Shown: positions 23,601 to 34,170 of the stretch, in pieces
Layout of the letters: the number at the start of each line of letters is the position of its first letter
Position numbering within the stretch: the first letter of the stretch is position 1
Assembly: GCF_009389715.1 (NCBI RefSeq)
Contig: NC_052392.1
Location: 38,931,410-38,995,409, forward strand
Reading direction: 5' to 3'
DNA length: 64,000 bases
Source of the DNA: Phoenix dactylifera
Lineage: Eukaryota; Streptophyta; Magnoliopsida; Arecales; Arecaceae
Notes under the pieces: model-generated
What the model was told of the DNA's origin: nothing
The model's input: only the letters and a program-made list of their open reading frames with translations
The model's database searches: none
Position numbers and translations under genes: made by a program

Positions 23601-25274
23601 TTCTTTGTTTTCTTTTATCACACTAGTCATTTATTAACATTTAACTAAATGGACAAACAATAGTATAATAAAGACGTTAGATTTGTTCTTTAGGATTTTG
23701 CACTATAAAAATAGAGATATGAATGTATTTTAATGCTTGTCATGCTATTCAAGGGGAGAGTTTGGTTCATTGATCTACACATATAGTAACGCATCAATAT
23801 TCCTTTCTCTTCAAGTTGATATCATTAGTAAAAAGAAAATTATATACATCATTGTTCGTGAGCCACATTATACTAAGGTATGACATTTTGAGTATATAAC
23901 ATATAATCATGTGCTCCAAAATATAATAGGCATCATATAACAACTCTAATGAAAACAATGGAAGAAGTTTTGGGCCATTTATGCGCACCTGAAAACTATT
24001 TAAATATGCACATAATAGGCGTTCTACAGCATTACTCTAAACAACTGATATTATAACAAGAATGGCATCTATTGTTACATACTTTACAATGTTTGCAAAG
24101 TACAAAATAATTTTGATATGAATACAATAAATACAAATATACAAAGATGGGTCCGTGATAACTTTTATAATAATCTCTTGATAGCAAAACACCTAGAAGC
24201 CGGAACAAAATTAGGAAGAAGGCGAGAAATAAACTCAGATGAGCCGTATCCAACTCTTAGGAAGCCGGAACAAAATTCAACCGGTCGGCAACCTTTACGT
24301 ATAAACAAAATCTGCGAATCTTTTGGACAATGACGAGCCCAGGGGACCGCTGCAAGAAGCCAAAAGCCATGGTTGCAGGCTTGCAACATTGAATGGTGGA
24401 TATTAAATTTGGATAGACCAATCGGTGGGGTCCTCGCAATCGACCCGAATTAATGAAGAGAAGCGTGGCTGGAGAAGCACGGAGGCCGTGACCCCTTCGA
24501 CAAATTCCATGAGGATCCTCGAATATGCTTAAATAACCGGTTCTTTACGATTTGGCTAAACTTGGTTCCCATAAAAGAAGTAAACCCACCGGCTCGACCG
24601 CTTGGCATGGAATGGACCTGGTGGAATGGCCACTAGGAGAATATCTTGGTCACATGCGAGGCAAGGTTTTTTTTGAATAACATATCATAATATTATAATA
24701 GACCCATAATAAAACTACTGTAAATTTTGAAATCGACCGCAACCGATACGGCAGACCGGCCAATTAGAGCTCGTCCTGAAGCCCCCAATCAACTAATTGC
24801 ACGGACGAGATACACCGAGCATGATACGCAAGTATGACATTCGGGACGTGCAATGCGTGACCAAAAAGATCGATCCACATGTCTAAATCCTTCGGCAACA
24901 GGCATCGAACCAGATAAGTGCTTTCAAGCCCTTACTGTCGCTCTATCACTCTCACAACACTACTATTCCCCAAAGTCTAACTTAAGCATTAAAGATCCTC
25001 GCCGAACACTCTCTATCGAGAGAACTTTTTTGCTTTTTTATATATATATATATACTTCATATCGTATTCAGCATCAGAGCGAAAGGTCCGAGCACAGTCT
25101 CTTCTTCTTACTACTACTCAAGAGACAGCAGTCATTGGAGACCCGAGTACCTTGATCACCATCTGGCCATTTTGAAGGCATATTATGACTTTCTGTCGAA
25201 TCCTCCAGCTTGGCATCTTCGATTCTCAACAGCACCACTGACCAATATAATAACCCCTTACTTGTAACAAAAAA
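23601..25274. other. Intergenic stretch, decayed repeat DNA
   Basis: No gene recognised. The part at 24150-25230 is less AT-rich and includes CATCAGAGCGAAAGGTCCG-like sequence that may be the edge of an old LTR retroelement; evidence is too weak to place borders. Confidence 0.35.
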
Positions 25275-25500
25275 AAGATAGCATTTTATTTTTTTTTAAA
25301 ATAGACAATATTATAACAGCTGTTATAATAATATTATAATAGGAAATACATTACAATGGGAAAATAATGATGTTAACTTTCCATCTACTTTCCATTCAAT
25401 AAAGTTTTTTTTTTTTTTTGACTATTGTTATATATAATATAATAGAAGGTTCCGAAACTATTATAATTGCTGCTACGATGGTCTACAACAAGATGTTAGG
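25275..25500. mobile_element. Short copy of an AT-rich MITE family
   Basis: The part at 25301-25405 (ATTATAACAGCTGTTATAAT, then TTTCCATTCAATAAAG) aligns along its length with 45605-45715. The right end GAAACTATTATAATTGCTGC matches the corresponding part near 45895. It looks like an internally shortened copy of the element at 45489-45946. Confidence 0.55.
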
Positions 25501-25984
25501 GTTGGAATGTGTTACACCCTAGAAGATTATTCAATCGAAAAGTCCCATGAAAATCGATATGAGCACAAACAATATCTCTTTCCAATTTCTCTCTTTGTTT
25601 TCATTTCTTGAGCGACTGCTATGGACCCAAAGAGTTTCCATCATCCACAAACTGGGACCCTGAACCATTTTTATTCGAGCAAATAACCATCCAACAACAA
25701 TATGGCTCTTGCATGCCAAGATTGCTGCAGGCCCAAACAATTTTCCTCCTACAGCATTTTATTTCAAGCAAATAACCATTCTTGTCTACAGAGCATACAA
25801 GAATAATATGGTTTTGTTTATCAAACAACCATGTTTGGATAATATGGATGCAGATATATTATAACCCTCCATTTAATGTTTCTCATGTTAATTATCTTTG
25901 TGATCCGATGGGGAAGAAGAAAGAAATTTGTCAATTTGTTCAACTCGGATTTCTCAAAAAGAATTTAGAAAAAAAATAAAATAA
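25501..25984. other. Intergenic stretch, no gene seen
   Basis: Short open frames without recognisable domains; an A-rich run lies near 25965-25990. Confidence 0.4.
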
Positions 25985-26640
25985 AAAAAAAGGATTTAAA
26001 TCACATTTTCTTTTATTGATGATTCATAAACTGAGATTCACGGCTTCTATTTATAATAGTGAGGTCCGTTCTTGTACAATTCAGAGCGGACTCCTCTTTA
26101 GCTTTTCAAAAATAGACATAACTAATAAAAATAAATACAAAAAAGGCTAAAATTCTATAGAAGATAGATCTCAACTTTTGTATAACTTTGTTTTCTATCA
26201 CCCCTTCTAATTCTTTCTGGATTCGGAAATGCGCTTGTTCAAAATCTTTCCAAAAAAAATTGATTTAACTGGTCTATTTCAGTATCCAAATGATGGAATT
26301 TGGATCTCATCATTAGTTACGTGGTCTTCCCTAAGACGGGCACTACGTCATAGATCTTAAAATTTATCCAATTTTAAAAAAATAATAATCTCAATCGGAC
26401 ATTGTATGACCAAGTTATAGCTTTTAGAAGTTTGGCACACAATTCGACTTCTCAATATGGCAAATCTTGCTCTTGGACCATATCTGGCGCTACTCATAGT
26501 AGCCAAAATAATCCATATCGAGTCTAATGATCCTCTTGGATCACTTTGCATATTATCTTCAACTTTGAAATCTAGATGTCTATCATATGTTTGGGGTGCC
26601 AATTAGTTGGCCTAACTCTAGTTGGCTATATTTAAGTTTA
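25985..26640 (-). mobile_element. Probable LTR remnant
   Basis: Read on the minus strand, a TATA-like box (TTATAAATAGAAGCCG, about 26060-26045) is followed some 40 bp downstream by AATAAA (about 26015), the U3-R arrangement of plant LTRs. The long preceding part (26100-26600) fits a U3 region. No matching second LTR or polyprotein lies in the window; borders approximate. Confidence 0.35.
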
Positions 26641-29600
26641 CAAAAAAATAATTTTCACTCATTTTTGTATAATATAAAAGGAGATATGTATTACCGTCAT
26701 AAGAGTTCATGTGCTTTCTTTGGCTAACAATTAAAGGAACTTTTGTTGCATACTATAATCAGAGCAATGAAAGGTAAAGAAAAGGTACTAATAACCATAG
26801 GAAGTTGGACAGTTGTTCCATTCAATTGTATCCGTCTGGATTGCAAATTTCAAGTACTAGGTATATATATATTCAATTGTTTGCCACATTACTAAAGAGT
26901 ACCAAACTTATGGCTAAACATGTGACCTAAAACACACACACTCTCTCCCTCAACCACCCACCCATCAAAATTTACCGTTTCAGTACCGAACTGGTACCGA
27001 TGCTAGTGTGGTGTCGGTACAGTACGATACAGAATTTTTTGGATATCAATACTAAATCGGTATAGTACGGTACGCTCCACACCATCCGCTTTAAGCGGAT
27101 ATGGCATATTTTGACCAAAACACTTAAAGCCGTGATGCATGATTTTTGATACTAGTGAGATCCATCCAAAAGCGACACTAAACTAGCTTCTGCTGTCTGT
27201 TGATGGACTATACTAGCAAGATGTTGATCCTCATGCTACAAGGAGAGATCAAATCAAAAATTAGGAGTTGGAGGTGACTGGCTTCAACCGGCATGGCTTG
27301 TGGATCCAAAATTACCACCAGTTGAGTTCCAACATAAAAGTAAGACCCCTTACACTGCAGCTGCCTTCAAAAAGAAAGCTGAGTTACACTCCAATAGCTG
27401 CCATGTTCTCCATTAGATGCATGTAGGAGCCTAACACTCACTTTGTGACAATCAAATGTGAGAGGATGTTTGACACCAAGTGATCACATTGAAAAAAGGA
27501 GCATCCTCATAGATACCCATGTGTGAAAGATTTGCGAGGCAATGAACTTATCAAGTAGCTATGAGAAAACTTTAATACCGCAGCAACTAATTTACAAGAT
27601 TCCTAAGATCATAACTATCATGAAAATGTTTAGCTAATAAAGAAAGCATTTTTTTTAACTTTCAAGCAGATGATCATCATCAAAGGCAGGTAGAATGACT
27701 CTCATGAGAAGGTTACTATTTTATCCAGAGATGTCGGGATTACAATATGTACTGGTATTTCCAAATTAATCTAAAGGATTCATCTTGCAGAATCTTATTT
27801 TAAATTCATTTCGCAAAATCACAAGAATTATCACCAGCCAATGCAACTCAAATGTTTGATCATAGAGAGTCATTACTCCCCTAATGCAACTCGGTAGTAA
27901 AGTTTGATTGCCGATACTCTGAATTCATTTGGTTGCAGATATAGTTAATGATAAAAGGGAATGATTAGAATTCAAGACCATGGATGTAAGTTCAAATTCT
28001 CACAGCTCTTGCTAAACACTGTCCAAATCTATGCAAGACTCCATGGCTAGCCTACTCTCTAACTGATGCAAAGACGTAAACGCTTTTCTTTGGTGATCAG
28101 TGTGCACACTTTTTAAGAGAAACTTCTCTCAAGATAGGATACCAACAGCCAACCTGTGAGCCTGATTATTTATTTATTTATACAATTGTTTGTTTGTTTA
28201 GACCTATCAAAAAAGTTTGATAAGCACAATGTGGAGGAAATTCTAAGCATCAACATGTTTTTCTTTTCCTGTCTTCTTCTTTTCTTATATATATTTTGTA
28301 TGCCCAAACAATGTCTGACAGATGCTCAGATTTGCTATGGATCAGGAGACCGATCCTTGCATTTTCTCAACAATGACTTGTTAATCTCCTTTTCTTTTTT
28401 GGCGAAGACTTGTTAATCTCATTTAGTCCTCATATTTTTAGGCAATGATCTTGCATATTTCGTGCTTTTCATGGTCGTTATGTGCTGATTTTGCATAAGT
28501 TATGTCTCATGCCTCCGGAGGCAAGCGTGCGCGCACAAAAAATTTATGAGAAGAGGTTTAGAAGGCTTTTGAGATGGAAACTGGAGAATACTTTTCTCAA
28601 AAAGAAGTGGAAACAGATCTATAAGGGATTTGGCATTGTGGAATATACTGTGATTATATGCTTTCATCTAAATCTTTATACATCATCCGAAAGATGTTAG
28701 AAGAAAAAAGAAAAGATTTTGAAGGCCAAAAAAGGACAATGGATTGGACTGAGGAAGAAACATAGCATAAGTGAGTGTAAAGATAGCTGTATTAGTGCCA
28801 TGGGAAGTATTTTGCTCAAAAATGAATATCCCAGCAATCAAAAGCCTAAATATCACTCAGCAGTTGAGAAGAGAAGGGACTTGGCACTGTTGCAACTAAG
28901 TAAATATACTACAGTGACCATCATGCAATAGTTGAAATAAATTTCTTCTTAACTATCAAAGAAGGCACAAAATATTTGGATCTGCTCTGTCAAACCAAAT
29001 ATCTACCTAATTTTGGCTGATGTACCGAGTCAGGCCATATCGGAAAGGGCTATAGTGTGCACATGGTATTTGGATAGCCTGTCCCAAGCTTGCCGACCAA
29101 CATATAGCTTAAGCTGATCTGCTGTATTAACCATGCATAAGGTTAGGTTCTTGGTATGACATAGACCCCGTTACTGCCTAGAATATGTTTTGATGGATCA
29201 AAGAGTTCCTGGAACTGAATAAATGTTAGGATTTCTTCTCTAAGTAATTTAGTCTGGGTGTACCCCACTGTCATCGCTCTATCCTGAAACATCTTGATGT
29301 CCCATGTTCTTTCTTCCTGTGTGCAATCATACAAAGCCTGACTCCATGAAAAACTCCATCATATATGCTCACCAAAGGCCACCCCAATTTTTCGTGGTTT
29401 CATTTGCACTCCATGCAAAACGGTTGAACCGACACAGGAATAGGCATACTTAAGGCACTTGTTCTAGCAGGACACTCACAGGCCTCAACCATAGAATAAG
29501 ATCTAGAACAAACAGCCCTGGGCTACAAAAAAAAAAAGACTTTAGAGCTCCACCACATCACAAATCTCCTCAGCTTCAACATTCTTTCTTGTTCTAGACC

Positions 29601-29876
29601 ACTAATAACTCTCTTTCTTTGTTTTCATCATTATGGAAAAATAAATTGCCCCTAATCTTCATATCAAGCAAGCAATGCTCAAATTAAAAATATTGTTGAA
29701 TAACTTGAAAAATCTGTACAATCGAACATAAAAGAAATTATTGCACAAAAGTAATTAGAGTGCAGGAGAATTTGCAGATTATATGTAGAAAATATCCAGA
29801 ACATTAACCATGGATAGAATAGAAAATGTTAAACAAGAAGTTACATTTATTAAGAAAGTCAACACACATTGATGGA
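26641..29876. other. Intergenic stretch, no gene recognised
   Basis: Anonymous AT-rich DNA. Only a GGTAC-type repeat near 26965-27100 stands out. Frames at 28156-28416, 28482-28700 and 28719-28931 are open but without known motifs, and the minus-strand frame at 29143-29334 has no ATG start at its first codon. Confidence 0.45.
26965..27100. repeat. GGTACC/CGGTA-type interspersed repeat
   Basis: Repeated GGTACC, CGGTAC, AGTACG and GTACGGTAC motifs with short inverted copies. A related block lies at 34425-34600 and a weaker one at 44060-44190. Class not identified. Confidence 0.5.
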
Positions 29877-30000
29877 TAGACCGGTAGAGTAGAACATTAT
29901 CTATTTTATATTGTTTTTATAAAATAGGTAGCTAGGTCCAAGCTACAAAATCCTATAAAATGGAAACAGTAAATAGATAAAAGCAAACCTCTACCGGTCT
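29877..30000. repeat. Foldback element with 12-bp perfect inverted ends
   Basis: AGACCGGTAGAG (29878-29889) is repeated inverted as CTCTACCGGTCT (29989-30000), enclosing about 100 AT-rich bases. It lies 33 bp beyond the leucyl-tRNA synthetase stop codon, so it probably falls inside that gene's 3' UTR. It may be a tiny MITE; no transposase family is assigned. Confidence 0.6.
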
Positions 30001-30032
30001 TCAAGTAATAAGTTTCTTGCTTGGGACAATAT

Positions 30033-33000
30033 TTAAGCTCCATTCTGAGAACCAATCGTAGAAAATTCTGACTTGCTTAAGAAGACAGCAACAGGATTAC
30101 CAGGTGAAGGGGGATTCTGAGTTAGCAATGAGATATGTGGACCAGCTTTACTACGAGCAGCATCATCAGAAGCAGACAAAACTTCAACATGCTCAAGACC
30201 CAGTTGCCGCTTTATCAAATCAGAGTTCTCCTGGAGAACCTCAATTTCACCAAATGGCAGCTTCAAATCCAGAGCCTGAAGACCAACTAAGCGTACTTCA
30301 TCCTTCTTAAACTTTAGGAAAGGCATGCAGAGTTTCAATATGTTCTTAAAATTTGCATCCTGCCCCACAGCGCTTCCTTTTAATGCTTCAAGTATTTCCT
30401 GATCAGGTGCAAAGGAACCTTTAGCACTGTCAAATTTTGTTTGAAGTATCCTAAGACACTCTTCTTTCCAACCATCATATTGCTCACTCACATATAAAAG
30501 ACCTACTGTGAACTTGTTTTCCTCTGCAGGAGTAACAGGAGCACCCTTTTTAGCCTTCTTAGGGCCAGATACTTGCTTCTGAAGCAACTTTCTCATTAAC
30601 ACTATTGAATCCTGCAGATATTTGTTAGCTCTTCTGAGGATAAGATCAGGGGCATCTGCCATGGGCCAACCAGCATTCACTACAAAGCCATCCTTCTTCA
30701 AGATGTTCTTCCATACATGCTCAGCATAGTGTGGGCAAATAGGAGTTATAAGTCTAGTCTGAACATCCATAAACCTCCACAACAAGTCACGGTTCATTCC
30801 TCCTGCTCCACACGAAAACCTATATTCATCTCTGGCAGCCTGCAGGTCATAAAATCCTACCTTGAGAGCATCCCTGAACATGAATTCATTATAGTGCTGT
30901 TCAGCTGATTTAATGGCAATGTTTATTTCATTTGCAAATACACAGTCAGCATAAGTAGTTGGGGGGCCAGCTCGCAAAGATGACTCAGCAACCAAAACTT
31001 CTTCCATCCAAGCAATTTCCTTGGTAAGCCTCAAAATTGCAGAATTTGCAGTTTCAAAGACAAAATTTGCGTCATCCATTCCATCCCCAGCATCTGCAAG
31101 AGAAAATCTGGTGGCATCAGAGGAGAATTCCTCTATGGCCTGGCGAAGGGTTCTAAAGTTCCCTGTGGATTTGGACATCTTCTCTGAATTCAGCATAAGA
31201 TGGCCGTTGCATCGGAAACCACGTGGCCACTGCTCTTTTGGCAGAAGGGCGGTGTGGTTATAGATGCAAAATGTAAGATGGTTTTGTATCAGATCCTTGC
31301 CAGATACACGGAGATCAAACGGATACCAGTATTCAAACTCCTGCTTCATCTTGTTAAGAAGAGATGCAGGGAAGTCTGTTTTGGGGACTGGCCCTCCACC
31401 AAAGACATAGTCCCATACTTCATCTGTCATCTGTTCTGGCTTTACTGAAGAAGTATCTGACCCATACATATCACCATTCTGCAAAATATGAGCAATGGTG
31501 TAATATGCCATGTAAAGGGTTGAGTCAGAAAGTGATTCAACAAGAAACTGCTCATCCCATGGAATACGGGTACCGAGTCCGAATGACCTCGAACATGCCC
31601 ACTGGTTCAGCCAGCTCAATGTGTGCTCAAAACCATGCCGTGCTTCTTCACTATAGAGCATCATGCCAGCCAAAGATTCCTCTGCTTTTTGCTTCCACTC
31701 AGTCTCACCATAAGTAATATACCACTGATCTGTAAGTGCCACAACACACTCATCACCTGATCTTGACATAACTTTCTTCTCAGGCTCACTATACGTCACC
31801 GCATGGCCAGTCTCCAGAAGTTTGTTCCTTATCAAAGGCTTTGCTTCTTGAACTTTCTTCCCTTTAAACTCCCCCACCAGCATTGTACCATCAGTAAAGC
31901 CTTTCAAATAGGTCAACCTTTTCGCCTCTGCAAGCTTATCTTTGTCATTCTGGCTCTTGATCTTGAGATCGATACAAACTTTCTCTGCAGATATGTCTCC
32001 GAACTCAGGAATATTAATGATTGGTATAACCTGAAATGGCATGACCCATTCATCCTTAACCCCAAATTTTGATCTTAAAGCTGGTTTTGACTTCAAATCT
32101 TGCAATGCCATATAGTCATCAGGTGAGTCACTGGGCACACTGGTCACAATTCCTGTTCCCTTATCCGTTAAGATAGTAAGCATGGGAAGTGAGTATATGG
32201 TTTCATTGAAAGCTAGAGGAGACTTCAAAGACAAACCAATGAGATCATGACCTGCCAGCTCAAGCAAACAAGTTGGCTTCTCTGGAACCCTTGATAGTTT
32301 CTGATATGCCAGGTTAAGTGCAGCCCTCTGGGTAATAATGAAAACATCAGTCTCATTAATCTCATATGCTCCATACTTCCCATTCGGCAGTACCCAACAG
32401 TTTGTTTGCCCATACATTGTCTCAGGTCTCAAAGTAGCAGCCGCCAAGTAAACTTTTCTACCTTCCAAGACCTTCAACTGCGAAGGGAAAGGAGGGATTA
32501 TCTCCATTTTGATTAAAACATACTCTTGTGGCTGAACGCCTTCACCGGAGGCTCTATCATGATCTGCACATGGCTGGCCATCCAATGGAGAGTAAATTGT
32601 GTACCTCATATCCTTCACAATCTTCCCCATGCCTTTCAACTTCCTCATCTGCCACCTAACAAAGGAATCATAGAAAGGATTCATGTCCGTTGTTATAAAA
32701 GAACGCCTCCAGTCACAGCCCAACCCAAAAGCTTTGAGATCTTCTTTTGCCAGAGGTGGAAAATAAGTCAACCAATGATATGGATCTTGGAATTTAGCAA
32801 TATCACTGTCCGATAAACCAAAGCTTCTCATAATCTCCCATTGCGACTTATTTCCACCAGATTTGGCAACAGCTTTGGACCTTTTGCTCTTAAATTTATC
32901 AGGGGCAACCGCATTGCCATCTTCAGGTTTGCTCTCGTCAACAGCTTCAGTAGCAGAATCCTCCTCTGCGGAAGGAAATGCAGGTGGATTTCCGAACTGC

Positions 33001-33335
33001 TGAACCTCTCGCGCAAGCTTATCTGCTGAGGCCTTGATAGGCATCCCAGTGCAATGAAATGCAAAGGGCAGGAGCACATTACAACCGCGCAGGCGGTGGT
33101 ACGCAGCAGCAAACTCTAGCTTGGACACTGTGAAGGCATGGCCCAAATGAAGCAGGCCATTCATGTATGGGTACGGAAAGTTACCAAAGAACTTCTCGCC
33201 AGGCTCAGGAGGCTTGCTGCCAGGGTTGGCCTCGAAGACCTTGTGTTCTTCCCATTGTTTTTGGACTTCTGACTGTATCCTAAGCAGCTGGTCTCTCCTA
33301 GAAAAGCTCCTACCTCCCTCAGTGTTCGACGTCAT
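30033..33335 (-). CDS. Leucine--tRNA ligase, cytosolic
   Basis: Charges tRNA-Leu with leucine in the cytosol. The CDS is one uninterrupted 1100-residue frame, close to the roughly 1090 residues usual for plant cytosolic LeuRS. It is a class Ia synthetase. The HIGH-type motif is HLGH (residues 63-66, in PYMNGLLHLGHAFTVSK) and the KMSKS motif is intact (719-723, in LNSEKMSKSTGNF). The CP1 editing insertion is present, with its Thr-rich LAAATLRPETMYG (about 297-309) and GTGIVTSVPSDSPDDY (about 393-408). The anticodon-binding domain and the eukaryote-type C-terminal extension follow. The frame stays open 15 bases upstream of the ATG, but that stretch reads through TATAACAG, a 3' splice site, so ATG 33335 is the start. 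The next exon upstream is a non-coding 5'-UTR exon. Probably orthologous to Arabidopsis At1g09620. Confidence 0.97.
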   Translation of the reverse strand: MTSNTEGGRSFSRRDQLLRIQSEVQKQWEEHKVFEANPGSKPPEPGEKFFGNFPYPYMNGLLHLGHAFTVSKLEFAAAYHRLRGCNVLLPFAFHCTGMPIKASADKLAREVQQFGNPPAFPSAEEDSATEAVDESKPEDGNAVAPDKFKSKRSKAVAKSGGNKSQWEIMRSFGLSDSDIAKFQDPYHWLTYFPPLAKEDLKAFGLGCDWRRSFITTDMNPFYDSFVRWQMRKLKGMGKIVKDMRYTIYSPLDGQPCADHDRASGEGVQPQEYVLIKMEIIPPFPSQLKVLEGRKVYLAAATLRPETMYGQTNCWVLPNGKYGAYEINETDVFIITQRAALNLAYQKLSRVPEKPTCLLELAGHDLIGLSLKSPLAFNETIYSLPMLTILTDKGTGIVTSVPSDSPDDYMALQDLKSKPALRSKFGVKDEWVMPFQVIPIINIPEFGDISAEKVCIDLKIKSQNDKDKLAEAKRLTYLKGFTDGTMLVGEFKGKKVQEAKPLIRNKLLETGHAVTYSEPEKKVMSRSGDECVVALTDQWYITYGETEWKQKAEESLAGMMLYSEEARHGFEHTLSWLNQWACSRSFGLGTRIPWDEQFLVESLSDSTLYMAYYTIAHILQNGDMYGSDTSSVKPEQMTDEVWDYVFGGGPVPKTDFPASLLNKMKQEFEYWYPFDLRVSGKDLIQNHLTFCIYNHTALLPKEQWPRGFRCNGHLMLNSEKMSKSTGNFRTLRQAIEEFSSDATRFSLADAGDGMDDANFVFETANSAILRLTKEIAWMEEVLVAESSLRAGPPTTYADCVFANEINIAIKSAEQHYNEFMFRDALKVGFYDLQAARDEYRFSCGAGGMNRDLLWRFMDVQTRLITPICPHYAEHVWKNILKKDGFVVNAGWPMADAPDLILRRANKYLQDSIVLMRKLLQKQVSGPKKAKKGAPVTPAEENKFTVGLLYVSEQYDGWKEECLRILQTKFDSAKGSFAPDQEILEALKGSAVGQDANFKNILKLCMPFLKFKKDEVRLVGLQALDLKLPFGEIEVLQENSDLIKRQLGLEHVEVLSASDDAARSKAGPHISLLTQNPPSPGNPVAVFLSKSEFSTIGSQNGA

Positions 33336-34170
33336 TTCCCTGTTATACAATTGAAAGAATTCAGATCATTTCTGGGATGATATTCTCATTATTCAATCCA
33401 ATAATTGATACTGGGTATCAAAATAAAGGATCAGTCAAGACACAAACAAGAAGAAACTGAAAAGAATATCTCAAAATCGATTTTTTTTGTTTTTTTTTTC
33501 AACTTATCCACTCTATGTCTCTATTATTTTGCATTACAACTGTGAAAAAAAAAGGAAGTAAAGAAAGTTGGTTTTCTAGAGCGACACGATACAAAATCAT
33601 TAGCAATAGCACATAAAGAGAACACCCCAGCTTTGCCTCGACCCACCATATTGCAGCCAACCACAATAACACTAAAATACGAGCAAAAACACAACCTTGC
33701 TGTCCCGAACCTTAAAACAGCTACAGATAATCTACAAGAAATTTCAGCTAAAGGAAAGTATCAAGAGAATCTAAAATATTGCAACAACAGCACCACAAAT
33801 ACCATAAGACCCAGCCATAATAGGAATTTGCTTTCCCTCAAAATCAAAAGAACAGGCTTGCGAACCTACTTTGGATTGAGAAAACCAATAAAAATCTAAT
33901 CTCTTCCTGCAGAAAAGCATGGGAACCAATAGGACACCATCCAAACAAAGAGATCGGATGGAGACTGGGATCGAATCCTAACCTGGAGAGAATTGGGAGT
34001 GGAACCCTGGATCGGAGATGGGCAGGCCTTTGGAGGAGCCGCTTGAAGAGATGGGAGGAAGCCAGGAGAGACCCAAAAGTGGTCTAGGGTTTCGTTCCAA
34101 AGGATTGCGCCCGGAAAGATGCTGATGCCCACGGCTTGGCGGCGGTGGAATCAGTCCCTCTCATACTAGG
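33336..34170 (-). promoter_or_regulatory. 5' UTR intron and leader exon of the leucyl-tRNA synthetase gene
   Basis: A minus-strand acceptor TATAACAG ends at 33340, four bases before the ATG. A plausible donor, CTCCAG followed by GTTAGG, starts at 33982, giving a 643-bp intron. The leader exon would lie upstream of 33983, in the less AT-rich stretch up to about 34150. The transcription start is not determined. Confidence 0.55.

Noticed and set aside
30104-33112. Many open frames opposite or out of frame with the LeuRS CDS
   Set aside because: Shadows of a long coding exon; none has a recognised motif.
33336-33350. Longer N-terminus for leucyl-tRNA synthetase (five extra residues)
   Set aside because: The frame there begins at TTG and reads through TATAACAG, a 3' splice acceptor; the ATG at 33335 is the better start.
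33896-34132. Upstream reading frame in the LeuRS leader
   Set aside because: It begins with GTG, not ATG, and runs across the proposed splice donor at 33982, so it is not a credible uORF or targeting extension.
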